This document shows positions 48,401-56,500 of a DNA stretch of 64,000 bases, in pieces (position 1 is the stretch's first letter; every line of letters begins with the position of its first letter). The position numbers and the translations under genes were made by a program. The notes beneath the pieces are model-generated. The model was not told the origin of the DNA and ran no database searches. It saw only the letters and a program-made list of their open reading frames with translations. The stretch covers positions 496,001-560,000 of the forward strand of contig CAMLRS010000001.1 of the NCBI GenBank assembly GCA_946482515.1, read 5' to 3'. The stretch is from an uncultured Flavobacteriales bacterium (GTDB lineage: Bacteria > Bacteroidota > Bacteroidia > Flavobacteriales > Crocinitomicaceae).

Positions 48401-48957
48401 CTTTTACGCCAAAAGATGGACAGAAACAGCTCGTTGCCTATCTGAGGGGCATTCCTGAAAACGCGGTGCCTGAGCTAAAACAGCAGCTCAGAGGTCGCCT
48501 GCCGGAATTCATGATCCCTTCCTATTTTATTCCTGTGGAAGCTTTTAGCAGCACGCCGAACGGAAAGATCGATAAAAGAGCCTTACCGGCCCCCGACCAA
48601 GTGTTTCAGGTGTCGGGGAATACCTACATAGCTGCTGAAGACGGCATCCAGCAACTGCTGGTAAACATCTGGTCCGAGGTGCTCGGAAGGGATGCTTCCG
48701 GTATCAGTATACTCGATAATTTCTTTGAAATCGGCGGCGATTCGATCAGGATCCTGAAAGTCTTGCACCGATTAAGAGAAGAAGGCGTGCAGGATATTTC
48801 CGTGGCCATCTTGTTCCAGTATCCATCCATTGAAAAATTGGGGATTTATCTGAACGACCTTTCCAACGGCCAACAACAAACAGAAGAATTAAACTTTGAA
48901 TCCAGGGAAACCCTGATGGATTCCATGCAATTATTATTAGGAGAAGACGATGAATAG
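39412..48957 (+). CDS. NRPS trimodule: docking-C-A(Ile/Val)-PCP-C-A(Ser)-PCP-C-A(Lys-like)-PCP
   Basis: This 3181-residue synthetase begins with a TubC-type docking domain (residues 1-55). Module one has HHIISDG (about 192), A core YTSGSTG variant FTSGSTGTPKG (about 641), code D-G-F-F-L-G-V-T-F (Ile/Val-like) and PCP FFELGGHSLK (about 1025). Module two has HHIISDG (about 1210), A core YTSGSTGNPKG (about 1660), code D-V-W-H-I-S-L-I-D (Ser, one change from DVWHLSLIDK) and PCP FFELGGDSIK (about 2049). Module three has HHAILDG (about 2275), A core YTSGSTGKPKG (about 2724), code D-V-E-S-I-G-T-V-C and PCP FFEIGGDSIR (about 3103). That last code is almost the same as that of the termination module at 2-2356, so the same basic residue is expected twice. 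The end overlaps the PKS gene by 8 bp. Confidence 0.95.
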   Translation: MKFDQLMTLLREKQIRVSLHNDNLKIAAEQAALTPDVIEALKAHKPELIKQLRQLEQSQSGSGIPAAEEKPFYQTTPTQRRLFFLWLLDPESTGYNMTFRMKLPENMASDQIEQYLQQLIARHEILRTTFHLEDEQPVQKIHPHMAFSVEQYEAGQQPEAFIRPFDLNKDVLIRAAVVVAGTTPGELIIDMHHIISDGISGKLLLQEFQQLCQNESLPPVTCRYRDYAEWLYSEEQQQRIRQQELYWLNQFSELPLVPDFPLDKDRPVMRDLNGNSVLFLLSGDDYAQLKQVASESETTLFMCLLSVVSIWISKLTGNEDFVIGTPVSGRTHKDTSDIVGLFINTLAVRTQPAGTKQFHDFLLETRQKTVEMLENQEYPFESLIEQLGVAHDSSRNPLFDVLYSLQQFPGNAPDGILTGTHIPGQAKADLTVEISAFDDQLLFNISYATSLYQPESINRFIGYLETLLRTVTNGTTTEISSLTVLSPEEITKQLSGFNQSETDFPHDQSIGELFLEWVGKTPDALALVANGKSYSYREANAEVNRLANFLSRRKGVHSGDRVAIQLERNEWYPLVLLAILKLGSSYVPLDIAFPLERTDNILKQAACTCCFDAEMLAEYFAARTSVSAEEPLQTATPESTAYIMFTSGSTGTPKGVVVAHRAVVRLVKNTNYVQLSPGEAVLGLSNFAFDGSVFDLFMPLLNGGTTVVAPKDIFLDMRAFGQLIDEHAVKAFFVTTALFNNLVEEEPTALADVNYVLFGGEQVSVKHVSRFLELYPEVNLQHVYGPTENTTFSTYYPIRERFNGQKTVPIGMPIANSSCYILDKYGQLMPQGAIGEIYVGGAGLAKGYLDNASLTAEKFIDHPFLSSGKLYRTGDTGKWTPEGAIVFAGRVDHQVKIRGHRIEPGEIEQVLLAHKEVDEAIVVTHDHPSGEKVLVAYYTHVAPVSDSALKQYLRDYLPEYMVPGYIICLDNMPLNTNGKIDRSALVFPEYDGEKTSEQPANEIEQQLLRWWQDLLSRQDIGTRDSFFELGGHSLKLMKLLSRIEETFKVKIPVADLYRSPDIQHMAQLIRECSFQKHIPVKQADQKEYYPLTPAQQRLFLLQKLDPESLAYHIPLSVPLSGLTDEKTLEKVLKELINRHETLRTSFHLIDDQPVQKIHPAVDFRLETIEGNPAEISKQFIRPFDLAAAPLCRGAIIKDRDTGKASLLLDMHHIISDGYSQEILTHEFRMLAEGNELPPVAVQYRDYAEWLNIPEVAEKINQQEAYWLNVFGDEIPVLELPADFARPAIIDTNGKSVSIPLDEHIFGAFSNWCVANSLTHYMGFASVVTVLLSRLSGSEDIVIGSPVAGRGHKDLEQLVGVLINTVVLRNQPLATKKVKDYIREVKNTVLDAFNHQEYPFEQLVEKTLTYRDQSRNPLFDVMLVVQNQSSMVIDPASHGIHQENQQAKVDLTIEVIEEGQTASLGITYASSLFKPETIDRFLAYLKTLLDIFPTSMESSISELQLLGEEEKVFLLEELNTTGNAFPDDQTLAQLFEGIVSAMPNETAIVFENSTFTFSEADRVSSQLARYLTQYHQVGRGHIVAIKLERSEWLPLSMLAILKCGAAYLPIAPDYPEDRIRYMEENSRCQVTIDNDLLESFLNSKDTLSAEPVLSPAQPDDLAYVLYTSGSTGNPKGCMLNHRGVVNRIDWMWHAFGFKQGETVLQKTTFTFDVSVWEFFLPLCWGNKMVICTAEDIQSPVRLSQLIRQHRINTLHFVPSMFTAFVQELGHSGAGNLESLCRVITSGEALSAIDVNKWYELSSVPIHNLYGPTEASIDVSYYTAEKGDLEIPIGKPIWNTQLYVLGKQLELLPFGVAGEICIGGIGLARGYLNNEELTAEKFVENPHIPGTRIYRTGDIGKWRSDRQLMYLNRSDNQVKIRGYRIELGEIETALRSLQTISEAVVTVRKNEQGESILTAYVTANEDLNVRDLRNDLLKSLPDYMIPAVFLRIERLPLTPNGKLDRKAVPAMIAETVQTGVEYAEPRNDFEKTIAGIWCSALARDQISIHDRFFELGGDSIKILRLAGIIRNETGYDIPLRELYAHDSIAALSEYVSANSAALSDSTKNLHARIAETAASFDTLKERLLSSGKLTNAGNIEDIYPMSAIEKGMVFESVADPTAGVYHDQAFYRRSFPKFDFDLFLLALKKMVNKHPILRTGYNLVDFEEEVHLIYREIELPVDYFDLSDLSGQAQLDHIKQFLADERSNPFDTAKAPLWRMTLFQMDSQTIGFAWQFHHAILDGWSNATLITELNNCYVSLIQQPDYQLPALTADYKDFIIRSVINRSDENLLQFWKQELAAYSKPELFTETVIHEDFLFQLPAAQLEKLEQSASSLGVSVKTVAFSAYLKMLGLLVTDDELVVGMVTNTRPAVEDGANILGCFLNTIPVRIALNDHRTTGDFVQTVHQKLNDIRDKEHLEFFDIVKLMGEQSGHGAPFFDTLFNYVDFHVFDELDTSGNTTSTEQGDSLDWEMTNTYLDFSINKTGGAFRISMTLNRQLRAGLSTQRLGELFLRILTFMTADPEHTFSEMDLLTEEEHQLLNDFNATDRADANGSVLELFKRQLQQTPDAIILQANDRQVSYEELDRLSTKIARFLVTNYQLGSGRYAGIQLPRSEKTVAVMLAVLKTGGAYIPIDVNYPEDRISYMIENSQCQVVIDDTLLTGILNSQDNEEELVADIRPADTAYVIYTSGSTGKPKGVEVSHAALLDYCQTVKNTFQLTEADTVLHQASISFDVSVEEIYPALIAGCRLLIAPDGTNDIEVLMQLIEREKVTFVSTTPLVISELNRYPEQFSHLRVLISGGDELRTMYCDQLVDRLQLYNTYGPTEATVCATYHRVIASEEAPLIGSPIPNHRIYILGRDGELLPPGVIGQLCIGGAGVAKGYLNNAALTSEKFIASPFVDGERIYLTGDLGRWLPDGRIAFAGRMDEQLKIRGYRIEPGEIEAAFLSLGVDAIVLPFTPKDGQKQLVAYLRGIPENAVPELKQQLRGRLPEFMIPSYFIPVEAFSSTPNGKIDKRALPAPDQVFQVSGNTYIAAEDGIQQLLVNIWSEVLGRDASGISILDNFFEIGGDSIRILKVLHRLREEGVQDISVAILFQYPSIEKLGIYLNDLSNGQQQTEELNFESRETLMDSMQLLLGEDDE

Positions 48958-51900
48958 ACAAAGTGAATTAGCAGGATTAGAAGTCGCTGTGATCGGTATG
49001 TCGGGCAAGTTCCCGGGAGCATCTGACCTGGAACAATTTTGGGAAAACCTTAAAACGGGAAAAGAATCTATTCGCTTCTTTACGGAAGAAGAGCTGAAAG
49101 CACCGGATGTCAACCGAACGCTGACAGAATCGCCGGCATTTGTTCCGTGCAAGGGAGGTATGCTCGAAGAGAAAGACCTGTTCGATGCAGGTTTCTTCCG
49201 CTATTCTTCCGATGAAGCGGAGCTCCTTTCACCTCAAACGCGGCTCTTTCACGAATGCGTTTGGAATGCCCTCGAAGATGCGGGATTCAATGCTCGTAAT
49301 CACGATGCTCCGATCGGACTTTATGCCGGTGCATCGTCCGGTTTTAACTGGGAGATCATGTCGAAGCTGTTTGCCGACAAATTCAATGTGAGCGGCTTCA
49401 TTTCGACCATTCTGAGTGGCCGGGAATTTCTGTGTTCACAGACTTCCTATAAACTGAACCTGAAAGGGCCAAGCGTCAACATACAAACCGCCTGTTCCAC
49501 TTCCCTTACGGCCATTCATACGGCCTGTCGTGCGCTCTATACGGGAGAATGTCAAGTAGCCGTAGCAGGAGGCGTTTCCCTTTCACTGGACGGGAATGGC
49601 TACTTGTACGAAGAAGGAATGATTGCCTCCAAAGACGGCCACGTGAGAGCGTTCGATAAAGATGCTTCAGGAGTGGTCAACGGGGAAGGCGTTGGAGTGG
49701 TCGTACTGAAACTGCTGAAGCGCGCACTCAAGGATGGAGATAACATCCATGCCGTTATCCGCGGAAGCTACGCCAATAATGACGGCGATGATAAAGTCGG
49801 GTACACCGCACCGGGAGTGGATGGTCAGTACCGGGCCATTGCTTCGGCATTGAAAATGGCCAGCCTGCCGGTGGATAGCATAGGGTATGTGGAAACACAT
49901 GGTACGGCCACCAGGCTTGGAGATGTGACCGAAATTGAGGCGCTGAAAAAGGCATTTGCAACTGCCAAGCGCAATTATTGCGCCTTGGGATCCGTAAAAA
50001 CCAATATCGGGCACCTCGACGCCGCGGCGGGAATCGCCGGATTTCTGAAGACCGTTCTTGCACTCAAATACCAGGCTATTCCGCCCAGTCTGCATTTCAA
50101 AGAAGCAAACCCGGCCATCGATTTCGTGAACAGCCCGTTCTTTGTGAACGCGCAATTACGTGAATGGCAGGCAACGGAGTTTCCACGCCGGGCCGGAATC
50201 AGCTCTTTCGGTATTGGCGGAACGAACGTGCATGTTGTCGTAGAGGAATTTACTGACGACCAAAAACAGCGCCCGGGCAAAGAGGATCAATTGCTGATCC
50301 TTTCTGCAAAAACGGAAAAAGCCCTGGACGCTATGACCCAAAACCTGGCTGCATTTCTCACGAAAAATCCGGATCTGCCGCTTGCTGATGTAGCGTGGAC
50401 CCTGATGAAAGGTCGCCAGCCATTCAATTACAGAAGAAAATTGCTGTGCAGCAGCGTGGAAGAAGCCGCAGCAGTGCTATCCGACCCTTCGAACAGGAAA
50501 ATTGCTTCTGACAGGGTACTTGGCGATCAGAAAAGAGTCGTTTTCCTGCTCTCAGGAATGGGCTCTCAATATTTCGGGATGTGCCGGGATTTGTACCTGT
50601 GCGAACCCGTTTTCCGGGAGGCAACAGATGCGTGTTTCGGGATCATACGGCAATTGAGTGGCCTGGACCTGAAAACCATATTGTTTGATGAGCCGCTGGC
50701 CACAGCAGCTGAATATCACCGGATGGATATCGGCCAGTATATGATCTTTGTGGTTGAGTACGCCCTGGCAGTATTCCTCCGATCGCTTGGCATCCAGCCA
50801 CGGGCTATGATCGGTTACAGCTTGGGGGAATATGTGGCAGCCTGTCTTGCCGGCGTTTTTCCGCTGGAAGATGCACTGGCGATCATTCACAAAAGAGCGG
50901 TAGTAATCAACGAGCTGCCAGCAGGAGCCATGTTAAGTGTGCCGATGACCGCCGAAGAAATCAAACCGCATCTGAACGATTCGGTTCACCTGGCTATCGA
51001 CAACGGCCCGTCATGTGTACTGGCAGGAAGTGAAGAAACGATCACCGCACTGGAAGAAGCATTCCGGAACCAACGGGTCATGGCTTTCAGAATGGCCGCA
51101 ACAAAAGCCATGCACACCCCTTTGATGAACCCGGCGAAGGAAGCCTTTGCCGCATTCGTTGCCACCATCACCTTGAATAAACCGACCATCCCTTTCATTT
51201 CAAATATAAGCGGTACCTGGATTTCAGACACTCAGGCCACCAATCCTGAATACTGGGCCGACCATATGTGCCAGACGGTAGCTTTTTCAGAAGGACTGGA
51301 CAAGCTAATACAGGGCAAAGACCAGATTTTCATTGAAATAGGCCCCGGAACAGATATCTCTAATCTTGTGAATCGTCAGCTGGAACAGGCCGGTGTTACT
51401 GAGCGTTCCATCAACCTCGTGCGACCTGAAGCAAACAAGGTCAACGATTACAAATACTTCCTCAATCGACTGGGACAGCTCTGGCTCCGCGGATTGCAGG
51501 TAAACTGGATACCCTTGTTTGCCAACGAAGAACGCCGGAAGGTGGCACTGCCTACCTATCCTTTTGAGCGGATCCGTTTTGATAAGCTGCCTGCGATGTA
51601 CCAATCGGGAAATCTGCCTTTCCTGACGAATGCTGTCCTGGAACAAAAAGACTGGTTTTACCTTCCTGCCTGGAAACGGGCCGCAACCCTGTCTTTCCAA
51701 CCTAAGCCATCGGAAACGCTGGGGAACATCCTGTTGCTGGCTTCATCTGAAAACGCAGCTGTCGAGGCATTTTGCAATTCAGCTTTGGCAGAACAGGTGA
51801 AAGTCGTTACGCATGGCTTTGACTTCCAGCAATCGGAAAATGACCGTTTTATTCTGGATCTGAGCAATCAGCAGCACTACGAGCAATTGTTCAGAGTATT

Positions 51901-53515
51901 GCAAAGCGAAAACTGGCTCCCTGATCGCATCGTCTGTCTGACCGGTTTAACGCCTTCCGAAGAAGCCATTTCCCCGGAAATCCTTATTCAGAACGGCTAT
52001 TACAGTTTGCTGGGAATGGCACAATCACTGGCTACAACCAACCTGGATACGGTTTTACCGATCGATGTGATTGCTAACGGTCTGGCCGAGATTAACGGCA
52101 CAGAAATCCTGTTGCCCGAAAAAGCTGTCTTGCTGGGTCCGGTGAAAGTGATCCCGCAGGAGCTGGGTCAGCTGGCCTGCCGCTTGATCGATATCGAAGC
52201 AACCGGAGACTATTGGAACAACTTACCGGAAATGCTGATCGGGTTGAACCGGGAGCTTCCTGCGGAACCTGTTGTTGCGGTGAGAGGAAAATTTGCCTGG
52301 ACACCTGATTTCTGCCGCAGGGACGTACAAACAATCGATGCCGGCAATCAGCCGCGTCTGAGACAAAACGGCACCTATCTCCTTACCGGAGGACTCGGCG
52401 GCATCGCATTGGAAATCGCACATTTCCTGGCTAAAAATTACGCAGCCACCATCGTTCTGCTCGCCCGGACACCATTACCCGACCGCGAACAGTGGGATCG
52501 CTTATTGCAGGAAAACAACCCGGCAGAAGATCTTACAGCAGAGCGTATCCATCGCATACGCGAAATAGAAAAAGCAGGTGGAAAAGCCTGCATCATCGAG
52601 GCCGATCTTTCAGATGAAGAACAGGTGATGGTGGCTGTTGCCAAGGCTGGGGCACTATTCGGTCCTATTCATGGCGTGCTGCATACAGCTACCACACCGG
52701 ATGGAGCGTTAATTGCCGTTCGCGATAAAAAAGCCTCTGATGCCTTATTCGCCACCAAGATTTTTGGAACACGCTTCCTTGAAAAAGCACTGGTGAATGA
52801 ACAGCCGGATTTCATTATGCTATTCTCCAGCCTGAGCTCCGTTCTTGGAGGTTTTGGCCAGGTAGGATACACTTCTGCCAATGCCTACCTGGATGCTTAT
52901 GCACAGCAGCTGGCTCGCACAAAAGACTGCTTTGCGGTGGCTGTAAACTGGGACCGGTGGAGAGGAACCGGAATTGCCCGGATCGGCGAAAAACGCCATT
53001 TCGAGCTGGCACAGGAAGAGCTGGCAGGCGGAATGCGCATAGATGAAGCTCTCCAATGTTTTGAGCAAATACTTCGTTTGCCCGATTCCGTCAGTCAGGT
53101 GGCTATTTCCCAGATGGACCTGTGGAAAGAATACCTCAACAGCACACAGGGAAAAGCATTTGAAATCGATGAGCAAAATCTCGTGGATACCGTCGACGAA
53201 ACAGAACGCATTCAACGGCCGGACCTTTCGACCGATTACGAAGCTCCTGCCAATGAAACCGAAACACAGCTTACGGCCATCTGGACGGCATTTTTCGGTA
53301 TAAAGGAAATTGGCGTAAACGACAACTTCTTTGAACTTGGCGGCGATTCGCTGAAAGGAATGGTGCTACTGAAGCGCGTCCGCAAGGAGCTGAATATCGA
53401 ATTCAGCATCAAAGAATTGTTCTTAAACCCGACCATTCGCGGTCTGTCAGATGAAACCATAAAACTGAAACAACTGTTGGAAAAAAAGAAACGCTCCTCT
53501 TCCATAACCATTTAA
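48950..53515 (+). CDS. Type I PKS module KS-AT-KR-ACP
   Basis: This 1521-residue protein is a single polyketide extension module. The KS domain has the active-site Cys in QTACSTSL (about 180) and the two His in ETHGTA and NIGHLD. The leading Q instead of D is common in KS domains of NRPS/PKS hybrids. The AT domain has GYSLGE (about 622) and, where HAFH or YASH normally indicates malonyl or methylmalonyl, the residues AMHT near 719, so it is not an ordinary malonyl AT. The KR domain has TGGLGGI (about 1147) and the SSLSSV...GYTSANAYLD catalytic region. The ACP ends the protein with FFELGGDSLK (about 1460). No DH, ER or MT is visible. It should add one two-carbon unit bearing an alpha-hydroxyl from hydroxymalonyl-ACP and reduce the beta-keto group, giving a vicinal diol. 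The next condensing partner would be the truncated NRPS at the window start. Confidence 0.94.
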   Translation: MNRQSELAGLEVAVIGMSGKFPGASDLEQFWENLKTGKESIRFFTEEELKAPDVNRTLTESPAFVPCKGGMLEEKDLFDAGFFRYSSDEAELLSPQTRLFHECVWNALEDAGFNARNHDAPIGLYAGASSGFNWEIMSKLFADKFNVSGFISTILSGREFLCSQTSYKLNLKGPSVNIQTACSTSLTAIHTACRALYTGECQVAVAGGVSLSLDGNGYLYEEGMIASKDGHVRAFDKDASGVVNGEGVGVVVLKLLKRALKDGDNIHAVIRGSYANNDGDDKVGYTAPGVDGQYRAIASALKMASLPVDSIGYVETHGTATRLGDVTEIEALKKAFATAKRNYCALGSVKTNIGHLDAAAGIAGFLKTVLALKYQAIPPSLHFKEANPAIDFVNSPFFVNAQLREWQATEFPRRAGISSFGIGGTNVHVVVEEFTDDQKQRPGKEDQLLILSAKTEKALDAMTQNLAAFLTKNPDLPLADVAWTLMKGRQPFNYRRKLLCSSVEEAAAVLSDPSNRKIASDRVLGDQKRVVFLLSGMGSQYFGMCRDLYLCEPVFREATDACFGIIRQLSGLDLKTILFDEPLATAAEYHRMDIGQYMIFVVEYALAVFLRSLGIQPRAMIGYSLGEYVAACLAGVFPLEDALAIIHKRAVVINELPAGAMLSVPMTAEEIKPHLNDSVHLAIDNGPSCVLAGSEETITALEEAFRNQRVMAFRMAATKAMHTPLMNPAKEAFAAFVATITLNKPTIPFISNISGTWISDTQATNPEYWADHMCQTVAFSEGLDKLIQGKDQIFIEIGPGTDISNLVNRQLEQAGVTERSINLVRPEANKVNDYKYFLNRLGQLWLRGLQVNWIPLFANEERRKVALPTYPFERIRFDKLPAMYQSGNLPFLTNAVLEQKDWFYLPAWKRAATLSFQPKPSETLGNILLLASSENAAVEAFCNSALAEQVKVVTHGFDFQQSENDRFILDLSNQQHYEQLFRVLQSENWLPDRIVCLTGLTPSEEAISPEILIQNGYYSLLGMAQSLATTNLDTVLPIDVIANGLAEINGTEILLPEKAVLLGPVKVIPQELGQLACRLIDIEATGDYWNNLPEMLIGLNRELPAEPVVAVRGKFAWTPDFCRRDVQTIDAGNQPRLRQNGTYLLTGGLGGIALEIAHFLAKNYAATIVLLARTPLPDREQWDRLLQENNPAEDLTAERIHRIREIEKAGGKACIIEADLSDEEQVMVAVAKAGALFGPIHGVLHTATTPDGALIAVRDKKASDALFATKIFGTRFLEKALVNEQPDFIMLFSSLSSVLGGFGQVGYTSANAYLDAYAQQLARTKDCFAVAVNWDRWRGTGIARIGEKRHFELAQEELAGGMRIDEALQCFEQILRLPDSVSQVAISQMDLWKEYLNSTQGKAFEIDEQNLVDTVDETERIQRPDLSTDYEAPANETETQLTAIWTAFFGIKEIGVNDNFFELGGDSLKGMVLLKRVRKELNIEFSIKELFLNPTIRGLSDETIKLKQLLEKKKRSSSITI

Positions 53516-53521
53516 CGCACA

Positions 53522-56500
53522 ATGAAAAGCATTAGAACAAAACGTTTACTGAAGCAAACAACCTGTGCGCTTTTGATGGTTGCAGGATTTTCTGCCACGG
53601 CCTCCGGACAACAAACTATCAATGAGACTGTCTTAAAATCAGACATTCAGGTGTTCATGAAACAGGGAGCTATTCCCGGTGTTTCCGCGGCCATCATCGA
53701 TCATGGAAAAGTGACCTTTCTGAACATCGGATACGCCGATAAAGCAACAAACCGCCGGACAGCCTTGTCTACGCAATATGAGATCGGCTCGTGCAGTAAA
53801 GCCTTTACAGCATTGGCCATCCTTCACTTGCAGCAAAAGGGTAAAATCCGGCTGGAAGATCCCGTATCGGATTACCTTCCGTGGTTTCGCCCCAGGTACA
53901 AAAACCACCCTTATGACATCAGCCTGCAGCAACTACTGAATCACACGAGCGGTATTGCTTTCAGCAGCATTTCAGATCTCGAAGCCGGAAACAGCGCCGA
54001 TGCGCTGGAACAAACGGTAAGAAAATTGCTGAAATCCGGATTAACGCGTCCTCCGGGCCAGGCTTTCGAGTATGCCACGCTGAATTACGATGTGTTGGGA
54101 CTGGTCATTTCCAGGGTTTCCGGGATGACATATGAAGACTTCATGCGGCAGGAGGTATTTGCCCCGATGCACCTGTCTGCAACCACGGTTGGACCACAGG
54201 ATGCCGGTCAGATGGCGCGTGGATACAAAACCGGATTTTTCTCGGCACAGGCCTTCGAAGCGCCTTATTTCAGAGGAAATGCACCGGCTGGTTACATTGT
54301 GTCCGATATCCGGGATATGTCCCGATGGTTGGGGATCCAAATGGGCACAACCCTTTCGCCTTTTGATTCGCTCGCAGTACAGTCTCAGCAACCGGATATG
54401 CACCTTGAACCCGGAAATGGCTTTTTGTATGCCGCCGGGTGGAAAGTAAATCCCTTCGGCGACAAACGGATTTTTCACGAAGGCAACAACCCCAATTTCT
54501 CTGCGCACATGCTTTTCAGCAGAGACAAACAAGTGGGAGTTGTGGTTCTGGCGAATTCCAACAGCACGAATACGGCCGTCATAGCAGAATACCTGTATCG
54601 AAAATACACCCACGCTGAAACGGCATCATTGGAGGGAGAAGGGAATAGTCCCGATTCCTTTGCCAGCGTTCTGCTGATCGTTTTGCTAGTCTATTCGCTG
54701 CTGATAATCGGATTAATGGTTCGCAAATTCCTCCGGAAATCGGCAGGCAGGTCGTTCAAGCCGGGCGGAATCCTCCGCTTCTTCCTGGCGTTGCTGGCCG
54801 GAGTCCCTTACATTGCCGGCGTATGGCTCTTACCGGATGCATTACTCGGTTTCTCCTGGGAATCCATCTTTCTTTGGGGACCGTCCAGCCTGTATTACGT
54901 AGTTTGGGGTGTGGTTGCAGCAACGGCTGTTACCTATCTGTATTACCTGACGACACTCATTTTCCCCTCAAACAATACGTACCGCAACACCATTCCCGTC
55001 ATTGTACTGCTCAGTATTATTTCGGGGCTTGCCAATACGATCGTACTGTTCATCATCACATCTGCTTTTTACAGCACCGTTTCGTTATACTACCTGCTAT
55101 TCTATTTTGCCTTGTCCTACGGATTGTATGTGATCGGCATGAAGATTTCGCAGTCCAAGCTGATCCGGTTAACCAACGAGCTGACTTTCGACATCCGGCA
55201 TTTCCTGATCGGAAAAATAATGCGGACATCCTTCCAGCGATTTGAGCAGATTACGGATGGTAAACTGCTGTCTACACTGAACAACGACACCAGTGTCATT
55301 GCCAATTCGGCTAACGTGCTGATTTCCTTTATTTCGAATTTTGTGACCATCGTTTCCGCGATTATCTACATGACGACCATTTCACCGCTGTCGACACTGG
55401 TTATCGTGATTGTGGTGTTCCTGCTGGTGTGGTACTATTTCTGGGTATCTGCAAGGGCGCGGGTCTTTGTGGAAAATTCCAGAACGGTCATCAACAACTA
55501 TATGAGCCTGCTCAACAACCTTGTTTACGGATTCAAGGAATTGAGCATCCACACCAACAGAAAGGCGGATTTTAAACATGATTTTGTGGACGTCAGCGAG
55601 CAATTCCGGGACGCGAGCACCCAGGCATCCATCAAGTTTCTGAACACGACGATCATCGGAAACTCATTTATTATTATCGTTTTGGGAATCCTGAGCATTG
55701 TCATTCCAAGATTATCGCTCGATATCAATATCGTGAGCCTGATCAGTTTCGTCATGGTGCTCCTTTACCTCATCGGTCCGATCAATATGGTGATGTCAAC
55801 CATTCAATCGCTTACATCTATCCGCGTTTCCTGGGACAGGATCGTAGGGATGATCGCCGAAGTTTCGGGCAAAAAAGAGGAAAAAACACCGTTCTGGGAT
55901 ATCCTTCGTTCCCTTCAGTCAAAGGATACCGAAGGAGAACACATTCCCGACTACCATGCACTAAAGCAATTCCGACAGCTGAAAGCAGACCAGCTGGCAT
56001 TTGTCTATGGAAAGGATAATCCAGACGGGCAGTCAACGGAAACATTCGGATTCGGACCGGTCGATCTGACCATCAACGCCGGCGAAATTGTGTTCATCAT
56101 TGGCGGAAACGGAAGCGGGAAATCCACTTTTGTAAAATTGCTGACAGGCTTGTACGTTCCCGATGGCGGAGGAATTGCCATTAACGGAGAGCGGGTCGAA
56201 CGAGAACAGCTGGGAGAATACTTCTCCGTCGTTTTCAGTGGCGATTATCACTTTAAAAAATTGTTCGGTATCCCGCTGACAGACCGTGAACAGGAAATAG
56301 AACAGCTCATCTCCAAAATGCACCTGGAAGAGAAAGTCAGCATTGAAAATCAGGAATTTTCAACCATTGATCTTTCGGGCGGACAGCGTAAACGCCTGGC
56401 CTTGCTCAAATGTTACCTGGAAGACCGGCCTGTTTTCGTGTTTGATGAATTTGCAGCAGATCAGGACCCTGAGTTCAGGAATTATTTCTACCGGGAGCTG

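Noticed and set aside
54060..54100. Peptidase motif YAT instead of YxN as a sign of inactivity
   Set aside because: As I recall, ClbP has a similar YAS at this place and is active, so the change fits the prodrug-peptidase subgroup.
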